In this document: piece after piece, positions 1 through 6,126 of the stretch
Layout of the letters: each line of letters opens with the position of its first letter
Position numbering within the stretch: the first letter of the stretch is position 1
From: Candidatus Bathyarchaeota archaeon
GTDB lineage: Archaea > Thermoproteota > Bathyarchaeia > Bathyarchaeales > Bathyarchaeaceae
DNA length: 10,094 bases
Direction of reading: 5' to 3'
Assembly (NCBI GenBank): GCA_029879825.1
Contig: JAOUPL010000038.1
Coordinates: forward strand, 1-10,094
The notes under the pieces: model-generated
Databases searched by the model: none
What the model was told of the DNA's origin: nothing
The model's input: the letters and a program-made list of their open reading frames with translations, nothing else
Program-made: the position numbers and the translations under genes

Positions 1-1025
1 TCAGGAAGCACTCGGTCATTATGGTCGCTGAGGTGTTCGATGTCTTCCACCGGATAAACAACGATCATGTTTAGGAGTTTGAAGAAAGCCATGTTGATGG
101 CTTCTTGGACGCCGGTGGACCCGAATTTTTGCAGTATCCTTTCCTGAATCACTTTCAGCGCCTTATCTTGGCTTTCTGTCAGTTCCTCAGGTTTCATAAT
201 GGCGAAGTTACAGTCTCCCGGCTTGTAGTCGATCAGACTCTTTTCAGCGGCCCTCCTAAGTGCCAGCTCGGCTTCTGCGCAGCAAGGCATAACAGTGTAG
301 CCCAGTTCTTTTAGCCCTTCAGCATTTTCCTCTGCGGTTGGAAGGTCAATTTTGTTTGCGGCAATTAGCATGGGTTTAGAAATACTTCTCAGCACATTCA
401 GAAACCTTATTATGTCATCATCGTTCCAGAGGGTTGGTTTTTCCGTGTTCAAATTCGTTTTCTTTAACGCCTCGATTATATGGTTTCTTCTCATAGCTAG
501 TCCGCTCAAGCGGGTTTCGAGGACGGAGACTAGGTCCTCTGCACCTGTCTCAGCTGTTCTAGCCATTTTAGGCCAGTCCCTCTTCAATATTTGAGTCAGC
601 CACATGGTTATCTCCGTCTCCAAGAATTTCACGTCTTCTGCAGGATTATGGGAACCGTGCTTGCATATTTTTCCTTCAGAATCCGTTGCCCCTGCGGCGT
701 CAACTATGTGGATGAGGGCATCTGCCTTCCTAATTTCATCCAAAAATTGGTTTCCCAGCCCTCGTCCTTGCCAAGCGCCTGGAACCAGTCCAGCGCAATC
801 AATCAATTCAACTGGAACTAACCTAATCCCGTCTAAGCATATGGAGTTCTTCGGATTGTCTTTTACGTTAAATTCTTTGCACACACAGGGAGTCCGTAGA
901 TACCCTATTCCCCGATTCGGCTTTATCGTGGTAAACGGGTAACTGGCAATTTCCACCGGAACCAGCGTTGCGGCAGAGAAAAAGGTGGACTTGCCGGTGT
1001 TTGGTTTCCCGACGATGCCGACCAT
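1..1025 (-). CDS. Translation-associated GTPase, archaeal YchF/Ygr210 type (partial, C-terminus off the left edge)
   Basis: This is a GTPase of the Obg/YchF superfamily, archaeal Ygr210-like branch, thought to act with ribosomes in the cytoplasm. Reading from ATG at 1025, 341 codons are visible. The P-loop GKPNTGKST lies at residues 6-14, a G3 motif DCAG at 76-79 followed by the family-typical GxWQGRGLGNQFLDEI stretch, and an NKID G4 motif at 224-227. NKxD is the GTP-specifying form, unlike the altered G4 of bacterial YchF and eukaryotic OLA1, which prefer ATP. The last visible residues (VYPVED, then NDRVLP) are the segment just before the TGS domain in this family, so roughly the last 55-60 residues are missing. 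The ATG is preferred because family members begin within a few residues of the P-loop strand; in-frame TTG (1026-1028) and GTG (1041-1043) codons also exist. No clear Shine-Dalgarno is seen, so a short leader is likely. Confidence 0.93.
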   Translation of the reverse strand, partial: MVGIVGKPNTGKSTFFSAATLVPVEIASYPFTTIKPNRGIGYLRTPCVCKEFNVKDNPKNSICLDGIRLVPVELIDCAGLVPGAWQGRGLGNQFLDEIRKADALIHIVDAAGATDSEGKICKHGSHNPAEDVKFLETEITMWLTQILKRDWPKMARTAETGAEDLVSVLETRLSGLAMRRNHIIEALKKTNLNTEKPTLWNDDDIIRFLNVLRSISKPMLIAANKIDLPTAEENAEGLKELGYTVMPCCAEAELALRRAAEKSLIDYKPGDCNFAIMKPEELTESQDKALKVIQERILQKFGSTGVQEAINMAFFKLLNMIVVYPVEDIEHLSDHNDRVLP

Positions 1026-1059
1026 CAAGGCTGCAGCTTCCACTAAATATAGGGCATGT

Positions 1060-1068
1060 TATTTAAAT
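1060..1068 (-). promoter_or_regulatory. TATA-like box for the GTPase gene
   Basis: Read on the minus strand this is ATTTAAATA, about 35 bases upstream of the GTPase ATG. With the usual archaeal spacing of roughly 25-27 bases from TATA centre to transcription start, the leader would be about a dozen bases. It is assigned from sequence and position only. Confidence 0.4.
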
Positions 1069-1100
1069 GAACTTTCTGCTGGAAAAGTAACCAAAGCCCT

Positions 1101-1108
1101 TTTTATAC
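1101..1108 (+). promoter_or_regulatory. TATA-like box for the hydroxyacid dehydrogenase gene
   Basis: TTTTATAC on the plus strand. Transcription would be expected to begin around 1128-1135, placing the GGGAGG Shine-Dalgarno at 1137-1142 inside a short leader. It shares the divergent gap 1026-1150 with the GTPase promoter. Confidence 0.45.
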
Positions 1109-1150
1109 TCAAATTCAATATCTTCATCTAACTTATGGGAGGACGGAGTT

Positions 1151-2074
1151 CTGAAGTCACAGAGAAAAGTCCTTGTCTGCGACCCTATTCATGAAGAAGG
1201 AATAGAAGTATTGAGGCAAGCGGGCTTTCAGGTTGATGTAAACCCAACGATCTCCTCTAGACAACTGAGAAAGATAGTTTCAAATTATGACGCGTTGATT
1301 GTACGAAGCCGAACCAAAGTTACGAAGGAGATCATTGAAGCTGGAAAACGGCTAAGGGCGATAGGTCGGGCTGGCACGGGCTTAGACAACATCGACGTGG
1401 AGACTGTTGAGAAAAAAGGCATCATGGTTTTCAACGTTCCGGAAGCAGGCACCAACGCTGTAGCCGAATTAACCATAGGGCTGATAATATCCTTGGCACG
1501 CAGCATTCCGCTGGCGGATCGTTCCATGAAAGAAGGAAAGTGGATTAAAAAAGAGCTTATGGGCTGGGAGCTGAGGGATAAAACTCTTGGTATAGTAGGG
1601 TTAGGAAACGTTGGCGAAAGAGTTGCAAGGATGGCTAAGACGTTAGGGATGAAGATACTTATTACAAAGAGAACGCCGCCTGCGCCAGAGTTATTAAGGG
1701 AACTGGAAGCAGAATTCGTTCTACTCCAAGAGTTATTACAGCGAAGCGACGCAGTCACTATTCACGTTCCTTTGACGCCACAAACCAAGCAAATGATAAG
1801 TGCGCAGGAGATTCGCCTCATGAAAAAAGGTGCCTTGCTCATAAACACGTCAAGAGGAGCAATAGTAAACGAGAAAGCTCTCTTAGATGCCTTGAAATCT
1901 GGAAAGTTAGGCGGAGCCGCGCTTGACGTTTATGAAATTGAACCGCCTAAAGACCTGTCAGTGATAAGGTTACCAAACGTTATATGCACTCCCCACATAG
2001 GGGCTCAAACAGAAAGAACCTACAGGATGACAGCTATTTCAATCGCGGAAAAAATTGTTAATGCTTTTACATGA
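1151..2074 (+). CDS. D-3-phosphoglycerate dehydrogenase-like D-2-hydroxyacid dehydrogenase
   Basis: This is an NAD(P)-dependent D-isomer 2-hydroxyacid dehydrogenase, of the kind that oxidises 3-phosphoglycerate in serine synthesis or reduces glyoxylate/hydroxypyruvate. From CTG at 1151 it has 307 residues, the length of short forms lacking the C-terminal ACT domain. The N-terminal strand KVLVCDP is followed by VRSRTKVT and GRAGTGLDNID. The Rossmann motif GLGNVG is at 150-155, and the catalytic trio is Arg235 (NTSRGA), Glu264 (YEIEPP) and His282 (TPHIGA). After the second Rossmann strand there is TKRTPP in place of the usual acidic residue, suggesting NADP(H). Start: the only upstream in-frame near-cognate codon is CTG 1151, 8 bases after GGGAGG (1137-1142). 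TTG at 1211 would remove the first strand. The nearby ATG at 1135 is in another frame and stops after 19 codons. The fold assignment is firm; the substrate is not. Confidence 0.88.
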   Translation: MKSQRKVLVCDPIHEEGIEVLRQAGFQVDVNPTISSRQLRKIVSNYDALIVRSRTKVTKEIIEAGKRLRAIGRAGTGLDNIDVETVEKKGIMVFNVPEAGTNAVAELTIGLIISLARSIPLADRSMKEGKWIKKELMGWELRDKTLGIVGLGNVGERVARMAKTLGMKILITKRTPPAPELLRELEAEFVLLQELLQRSDAVTIHVPLTPQTKQMISAQEIRLMKKGALLINTSRGAIVNEKALLDALKSGKLGGAALDVYEIEPPKDLSVIRLPNVICTPHIGAQTERTYRMTAISIAEKIVNAFT

Positions 2075-2081
2075 CGTAATT

Positions 2082-2357
2082 TTAATTAGGGTTGTTCCTC
2101 TCGATAAAATCCCTAATGATTTTTATTACTCCTCCTCCTTTTTCTTCTACTGCTTCGATTGTCTGGCCAATACTGTGGGGGGTTGCTATCACTTTTTCAT
2201 CTCCAATTAACTTGTTAGACACTTTGTTTTCGAAAGGTGGCTGTTGTTCATAAACGTCTAGGGCTGCGCCATTAAGTTTTCCTTCGCGTAGTGCGTTCAA
2301 CAACGCCTCTTCGTCTACGATTCCGCCTCTTGCCGAGTTTGCTAAGTATGCTGTGCG
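2082..2357 (-). pseudogene. C-terminal remnant of a second D-2-hydroxyacid dehydrogenase
   Basis: The minus strand encodes about 90 residues matching the end of the phosphoglycerate dehydrogenase family: LANSARGGIVDEEAL with the catalytic Arg, AALDVYEQQPP with the catalytic Glu, and VIATPHSIGQT with the catalytic His, ending IERNNPN. Everything before LANSARG is absent: the N-terminal substrate domain, the GxGxxG nucleotide site and the first part of the cofactor domain. The open frame continues upstream to 2414, but that part has no family resemblance. The active-site segment reads HSIGQT where HIGAQT is usual, suggesting compensating small indels. It differs clearly from the intact gene at 1151-2074 (QQPPFENKVSNK versus IEPPKDLSV), so it is not a fresh copy. 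It is convergent with that gene, with 7 bases between stops. It cannot encode a working dehydrogenase; a retained small protein is unlikely but not excluded. Confidence 0.75.
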
Positions 2358-2417
2358 CGCAGAACACGCCGTACACGCGAAAACAGCATCGCAACGAAGT
2401 TTAAACTGTAGCAAACA

Positions 2418-2427
2418 AAAAATATAC
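2418..2427 (+). promoter_or_regulatory. TATA-like box of the 2-oxoacid dehydrogenase operon
   Basis: AAAATATA-type stretch in an A-rich segment. Normal archaeal spacing would put the transcription start near 2447-2452, immediately before the palindrome at 2454-2467, leaving a leader of about 55 bases before the TTG start at 2507. Confidence 0.4.
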
Positions 2428-2453
2428 GTTACACTACAAAACCTCTAAAACCG

Positions 2454-2467
2454 TGAGGACATCCTCA
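2454..2467. promoter_or_regulatory. Perfect inverted repeat TGAGGA-CA-TCCTCA, possible operator
   Basis: Two 6-base arms (2454-2459 and 2462-2467) separated by CA form a perfect palindrome at the predicted start of the E1 alpha transcript. A repressor dimer bound here would block the promoter, but no regulator gene is visible in the window. It could also be a chance palindrome or a small RNA hairpin. Confidence 0.35.
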
Positions 2468-2506
2468 TTAAGAGGGAAAGTAACGATTTCAAGAGAGGGT
2501 TATCGA

Positions 2507-3466
2507 TTGAACTTAGAAAAAGAGAAACTACTTGAAATGTATAGGAAAATGCTAGAGATCAGACATTTTGAAGAGAAAGCCTTCGAATTATACGGTCAAA
2601 ACCTCGTTCCGGGAACCCTCCACCTATACGCTGGGCAAGAAGCCGTAGCAGTTGGCGTATGCGCCAACCTTAGAAAGGATGACTACATAACCAGCACTCA
2701 TCGGGGACATGGACACTGCATAGCAAAAGGCGCCCAACTTGACAGAATTATGGCAGAAATCTTAGGCAAGAAAACAGGTTACTGCAAGGGCAAGGGTGGC
2801 TCCATGCACATCGCCGATTTCAGCGTGGGCATGCTTGGCGCAACTGCTGTTGTTGGAGCTGGAATTCCCATAGCCTCTGGCGCTGGTTTGTCGATCAAGC
2901 TAAGAGGAACCGACCAAGTCGTAGCCTGCTTCTTCGGCGAAGGCGCCTCGAATCAGGGGACGTTTCACGAAGGAATCAACATGGCGGCTATCTGGACACT
3001 CCCAGTGGTGTTTGTTTGTGAAAACAACCTCTATGCCATGGGCACCCGTCAGACAAATGTAATGCTGATTGAAAACGTTGCTGAGCGGGCCGTAGCCTAC
3101 GGCATTCCAGGAGTGACTGTGGATGGAAACGACGTACTTGCGGTTTATGAAGCAGCACATGAGGCGGTTAAGAGAGCGAGGGAGAGCAGAGGTCCTACGT
3201 TGATAGAGTGCAAGACGTATAGGCATAAGGGGCACTCCAGATTTGACCCCGCCACCTACCGCCCAAAAGAAGAAGTTGAAGAATGGCTCAAGAAAGACTC
3301 AGTTCAACGATTTAAGGCAAAGCTTCTTGAAATGAAAATCTTGACAGAGACAGAAGTCGACAAAATCGAACAGGATGTTATCGCCGCCGTGGAAAAAGCC
3401 GCCAAATTTGCGATAGATAGCCCGTGTCCAGCACCTGAGGAAGCGTTGGAGGACGTTTGCGCTTAG
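2507..3466 (+). CDS. 2-oxoacid (pyruvate/acetoin-type) dehydrogenase E1 component, alpha subunit
   Basis: This is the thiamine-diphosphate-binding alpha subunit of the E1 enzyme. With the beta subunit it decarboxylates a 2-oxoacid (or cleaves acetoin) and passes the acyl group to lipoyl-E2. From TTG 2507 it has 319 residues, a normal length. HRGHGH lies at 65-70 and GGSMH at 97-101. The thiamine motif begins GEGASNQ at about 144 and closes with the Asn pair near 173-174. The YRHKGHSR phosphorylation-loop-type segment is near 238-245. The wording LVPGTLHLYAGQEAVAVGV and GKKTGYCKGKGGSMH is closest in style to acetoin dehydrogenase and related pyruvate E1 alpha. The TTG start follows GAGAGGG (2493-2499) by 7 bases and gives the usual N-terminus (NLEKEKLLEMYRKM). 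An in-frame GTG at 2453 would add 18 residues but has no Shine-Dalgarno and overlaps the palindrome. It is the first gene of the operon. The exact substrate cannot be fixed from sequence. Confidence 0.92.
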   Translation: MNLEKEKLLEMYRKMLEIRHFEEKAFELYGQNLVPGTLHLYAGQEAVAVGVCANLRKDDYITSTHRGHGHCIAKGAQLDRIMAEILGKKTGYCKGKGGSMHIADFSVGMLGATAVVGAGIPIASGAGLSIKLRGTDQVVACFFGEGASNQGTFHEGINMAAIWTLPVVFVCENNLYAMGTRQTNVMLIENVAERAVAYGIPGVTVDGNDVLAVYEAAHEAVKRARESRGPTLIECKTYRHKGHSRFDPATYRPKEEVEEWLKKDSVQRFKAKLLEMKILTETEVDKIEQDVIAAVEKAAKFAIDSPCPAPEEALEDVCA

Positions 3467-3480
3467 GAGGATGCTAAGAA

Positions 3481-4458
3481 ATGAGGCAGATAACCTATCG
3501 AGACGCCCTTCGTGAGGCTTTGCGAGAGGAAATGCTTCGAGACAAAACCGTGTTCGTGCTTGGCGAAGATGTTGGACGGTATTGGCAGGGGGCCTTCAAG
3601 GTTACGAAGGGTCTTGCAGAGGAGTTTGGTGACGAACGGGTTCGAGACACCCCCATTTCAGAATCGGCCATTGTAGGAGTTGCTGCTGGCGCAGCGATAA
3701 CTGGCATGAAACCAATAGCAGAAATTATGTTTGGAGACCTCTCAGCTCTAGCTATGGATCAGATAGCGAATCAAGTGGCGAAGTTGAGATACATGTTTGG
3801 CGGTCAAACCAGGGTGCCCGTTGTTATCAGAATGCCCTTCGGCGCGGGAGTCAACATTGCGGCGCATCACTCCCAAAGCCTTGAGGCTTGGTTCATGCAT
3901 GTTCCCGGCTTGAAAATTGCCCTGCCTTCAACTCCCTACGACGCAAAAGGCTTGCTCAAAACTGCAATAAGAGACGGCGATCCGGTGATGTTTTTTGAAC
4001 ACAAACTTCTCTACCCCCTTGAAGGACCTGTCCCCGAAGAAGAGTATACTATTCCGTTTGGAGTAGCAGATGTAAAAAGGGAAGGGGAAGACGTTACGGT
4101 AGTCGCCACTTTATACATGGTTCATAAGGCTCTTGCCGCGGCTAAGATGCTGAGTAAAGAGGGAATCGATGTAGAGGTCATTGACCCACGAACCCTCGCT
4201 CCTCTTGACAAACAGTCAATCGTAAATTCGGTTAAGAATACGGGTCGAATCGTCATTGTTACAGAAGACTGCAAGACAGCGGGTGTGAGCGCAGAAATCG
4301 CAGCCATAGTGGCCGAAGAATCACTGGATTATCTGGACGCTCCAATTAAGCGAGTGGCAGAGCCGGATACACCTATACCCTTCAGCCCACCCCTAGAGCA
4401 GTTCGTCATACCCAACGAGAAGAGTATAATTAAAGCAGTGAAGGAAATCGTTTATTAA
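3481..4458 (+). CDS. 2-oxoacid (pyruvate/acetoin-type) dehydrogenase E1 component, beta subunit
   Basis: Beta subunit of the E1 alpha2/beta2 heterotetramer, supplying half of the thiamine diphosphate site and the E2 contact surface. It has 325 residues, full length for the family. Visible markers are GED at 28-30, TPISESA at 57-63 with the conserved Glu61 that activates the cofactor, MFGDL at 83-87, and AHHSQSLEAWF at 128-138 containing the family HSQ. The C-terminal transketolase domain begins at about 190 and includes DPRTLAPLD and VTEDC. It starts 14 bases after the E1 alpha stop. The Shine-Dalgarno TAGGAGG at 3464-3470 overlaps that stop codon, so the two are translationally close and surely co-transcribed. 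An ATG at 3471 is too close to the Shine-Dalgarno and in another frame. Confidence 0.95.
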   Translation: MRQITYRDALREALREEMLRDKTVFVLGEDVGRYWQGAFKVTKGLAEEFGDERVRDTPISESAIVGVAAGAAITGMKPIAEIMFGDLSALAMDQIANQVAKLRYMFGGQTRVPVVIRMPFGAGVNIAAHHSQSLEAWFMHVPGLKIALPSTPYDAKGLLKTAIRDGDPVMFFEHKLLYPLEGPVPEEEYTIPFGVADVKREGEDVTVVATLYMVHKALAAAKMLSKEGIDVEVIDPRTLAPLDKQSIVNSVKNTGRIVIVTEDCKTAGVSAEIAAIVAEESLDYLDAPIKRVAEPDTPIPFSPPLEQFVIPNEKSIIKAVKEIVY

Positions 4459-4501
4459 CCAAAGCCCATATCGGTTTCCAAAATCAATGAAGGGACCCTG
4501 T

Positions 4502-5647
4502 TTGGTAACAAAAATCTTGATGCCTAGACTCAGCTTAACCATGAAAGAAGGAACCGTAGTTGAATGGTTCAAAGAAGAAGGAGACGTGGTGGAGAAGGGA
4601 GAACCTCTGGTCGAGGTGCTTTCAGAAAAAGCAACATACGACATTGAAGCCTCAGCATCTGGAGTTCTCCGCAAAATTTTGGCGCCAGCAGGAACGGATG
4701 TGCCAGTCGCCGGAATCCTCGGCATCATAACAGCGCCTGATGAAGAGCTTCCAGAACTCGAAGCGGCTCCCGCAGCACCGAGGATAGAAGCCGAGGAGGC
4801 CGTGGCCGTTCCTGAGAGAAAGCCTGCTGAAAGGATTAAAGAACCCGTCATAGCCTCTCCCGCGGCTAAGAGATTGGCGAGGGAACATGACATTGACCTA
4901 ACCAAGGTTAGAGGAACCGGTCCCGAAGGGAGAATTGTTGAGGAGGATGTGAGAAGTCTCATTGAAGAAGTGAAAGCCATACCGCGGGTGCGGGAGGTTA
5001 TACCTCTAATCGGGATAAAAAAGACGGCGGCGGAACGCGTGTCGCTGAGTGCCCAAAGAGCCCCCCAGAGTACAATAACCATGGAAGTAGATATGTTCAA
5101 CGCTGTGAAACTTCGTGAGAGGATTCACGTATCCTACACAGACATGCTGGCGAAAGCAGTTGCAAAAGCTTTGGCGGAACATCCCATCATAAACTCGACG
5201 CTGGAAAATGAAAAAATCAAGATTTTCGCCGACATTAATGTAGGCGTTGCAGTTGCCACGGAAAGAGGGCTCATTGTTCCTGTGATATATAACGCGGATA
5301 GGAAAACGCTGCAAGAAATTGCTTCGGTGTTGAAGAAACTGATCGAGAAGGCGAAGCAGGGAAGACTAACAAAGGAGGAGTTGACGGGTGGAACCTTCAC
5401 CATCACAAACCTAGGCATGTTTGAAGTGGATGTTTTCACACCTATAGTTAATCCTCCCGAAACAGCGATACTTGGAGTTGGAAGAGTTGTGGAAAGACCG
5501 GTGGTAGTGGACAAGCAGATGGTAATTAGACCCATGATGCACCTAAGCCTAACCTTTGACCATCGAGTTGTGGACGGAGCTCCAGCCGCAGAATTCTTGC
5601 AGAAAGTGAAGCAGGCTATGGAGAGCCCAGACACACTCCTAGCCTAA
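4502..5647 (+). CDS. Dihydrolipoyl acyltransferase (E2) of the 2-oxoacid dehydrogenase complex
   Basis: E2 core enzyme, which takes the acyl group from E1 on a swinging lipoyl arm and gives it to CoA. From TTG 4502 it has 381 residues. One lipoyl domain covers about 1-80, with Lys43 in LSEKAT as the expected lipoylation site. An Ala/Pro/Glu-rich linker covers 85-115. A peripheral-subunit-binding domain (SPAAKRLAREHDIDL, GTGPEGRI) covers about 118-156. The catalytic domain from about 180 ends in FDHRVVDG, with His354 and Asp358 as the acyltransferase active site. The segment LRERIHVSYTDM near 204-215 is shorter than usual, where many homologues have several more residues. Start: ATG 4487 sits against the GAAGGG Shine-Dalgarno (4489-4494), while TTG 4502 follows it by 7 bases and gives the usual VTKILMPRLSLTM N-terminus. 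A 43-base gap separates it from E1 beta. Its stop overlaps the convergent cupin stop. No E3 gene follows. Confidence 0.93.
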   Translation: MVTKILMPRLSLTMKEGTVVEWFKEEGDVVEKGEPLVEVLSEKATYDIEASASGVLRKILAPAGTDVPVAGILGIITAPDEELPELEAAPAAPRIEAEEAVAVPERKPAERIKEPVIASPAAKRLAREHDIDLTKVRGTGPEGRIVEEDVRSLIEEVKAIPRVREVIPLIGIKKTAAERVSLSAQRAPQSTITMEVDMFNAVKLRERIHVSYTDMLAKAVAKALAEHPIINSTLENEKIKIFADINVGVAVATERGLIVPVIYNADRKTLQEIASVLKKLIEKAKQGRLTKEELTGGTFTITNLGMFEVDVFTPIVNPPETAILGVGRVVERPVVVDKQMVIRPMMHLSLTFDHRVVDGAPAAEFLQKVKQAMESPDTLLA

Positions 5648-6012
5648 CCACCCTTCTTCAAAACCTCTGGAATCTCACCAGTTTCTTTCGTGCACAAGAA
5701 TTCAACTGGTTCATTGCCGATGTTCTTGAGTTGATGCTCCTCATAGGAAGGTATGAATATTACATTCCGAGGACCCAGCACGACTTCTTTGTCTCCTCCC
5801 CGAACGAGAACCCTTCCTCGAAGCACGAAAACCTCATGCTCGTGGGCATGTTTTTCCAAGGGGGTGTGTCCTCCAACATCTATGGTGAAAAGTCGAAGCT
5901 GTAGTCTCTTTGCGCCCACACCCTTGTGCAGTAAATATTTAACTTTGACTTTGTACGCTCCTTCTTCTGTGATTTTGTATTCCCTAACCTTCTCAACGTT
6001 TGCGACGTACAT
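5644..6012 (-). CDS. Small single-domain cupin protein
   Basis: A 122-residue protein that is almost entirely one cupin barrel. Cupin motif 1 is GGHTPLEKHAHEHEVFVLRG at 47-66, with His55, His57 and His59 (or Glu60) as probable metal ligands. Motif 2 is GPRNVIFIPSYEEHQLKN at 80-97, with His93 as the fourth ligand. Such proteins can be metal-dependent isomerases, dioxygenases or sugar-binding proteins, so no activity can be assigned. The ATG at 6010-6012 is preceded 7 bases away by TGAGGA (on the minus strand). A TATA-like box lies further upstream, so the gene has its own promoter. It is convergent with E2 (stops overlap by four bases) and divergent from the first MDR dehydrogenase. A role with either is possible but unproven. 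Confidence 0.85.
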   Translation of the reverse strand: MYVANVEKVREYKITEEGAYKVKVKYLLHKGVGAKRLQLRLFTIDVGGHTPLEKHAHEHEVFVLRGRVLVRGGDKEVVLGPRNVIFIPSYEEHQLKNIGNEPVEFLCTKETGEIPEVLKKGG

Positions 6013-6050
6013 TGCCTGTTCCTCACAATTTCAACTGCTACAAGAGTGTA

Positions 6051-6060
6051 TAGATATAAG
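6051..6060 (-). promoter_or_regulatory. TATA-like box for the cupin gene
   Basis: Minus-strand CTTATATCTA. The expected transcription start is near 6029, leaving a leader of about 17 bases that holds the TGAGGA Shine-Dalgarno at 6020-6025 before the ATG at 6012. Confidence 0.5.
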
Positions 6061-6088
6061 TTTCTGGCCTTGTATTCGTGAAGAAAGT

Positions 6089-6095
6089 CTTAAAT
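6089..6095 (+). promoter_or_regulatory. TATA-like box for the first MDR dehydrogenase
   Basis: CTTAAAT on the plus strand, 31-37 bases upstream of ATG 6127. Transcription would start around 6119-6121, giving a leader of only some 6-8 bases. The more upstream in-frame ATG at 6094 falls inside this box and so cannot be the start if the box is real. Confidence 0.45.
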
Positions 6096-6126
6096 GTTAA
6101 CGACCTCAAAACACCCTCGAAACAAA

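Noticed and set aside
2358..2414. Minus-strand extension of the dehydrogenase relic to an ATG at 2414
   Set aside because: The 19 or so residues encoded here (LQFKLRCDAVFACTACSAR) have no resemblance to the family and look like chance open frame.
2406..2414. CTGTAGCAA shared with 8744-8752
   Set aside because: A single 9-base match in unrelated gaps with different flanks is expected by chance and shows no repeat-unit structure.
2453..2506. GTG 2453 as the start of E1 alpha
   Set aside because: It has no Shine-Dalgarno, overlaps the palindrome, and adds residues outside the family's usual N-terminus; TTG 2507 has a well-spaced GAGAGGG.
4393..5100. Long minus-strand open frame of 235 codons opposite E1 beta and E2
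   Set aside because: It is Ser/Ala-rich low-complexity sequence spanning two clear genes on the other strand and shows no domain; it is a shadow frame.
5134..5634. Minus-strand 166-codon open frame inside E2
   Set aside because: It lies fully opposite the conserved acyltransferase domain and has no recognisable motif.
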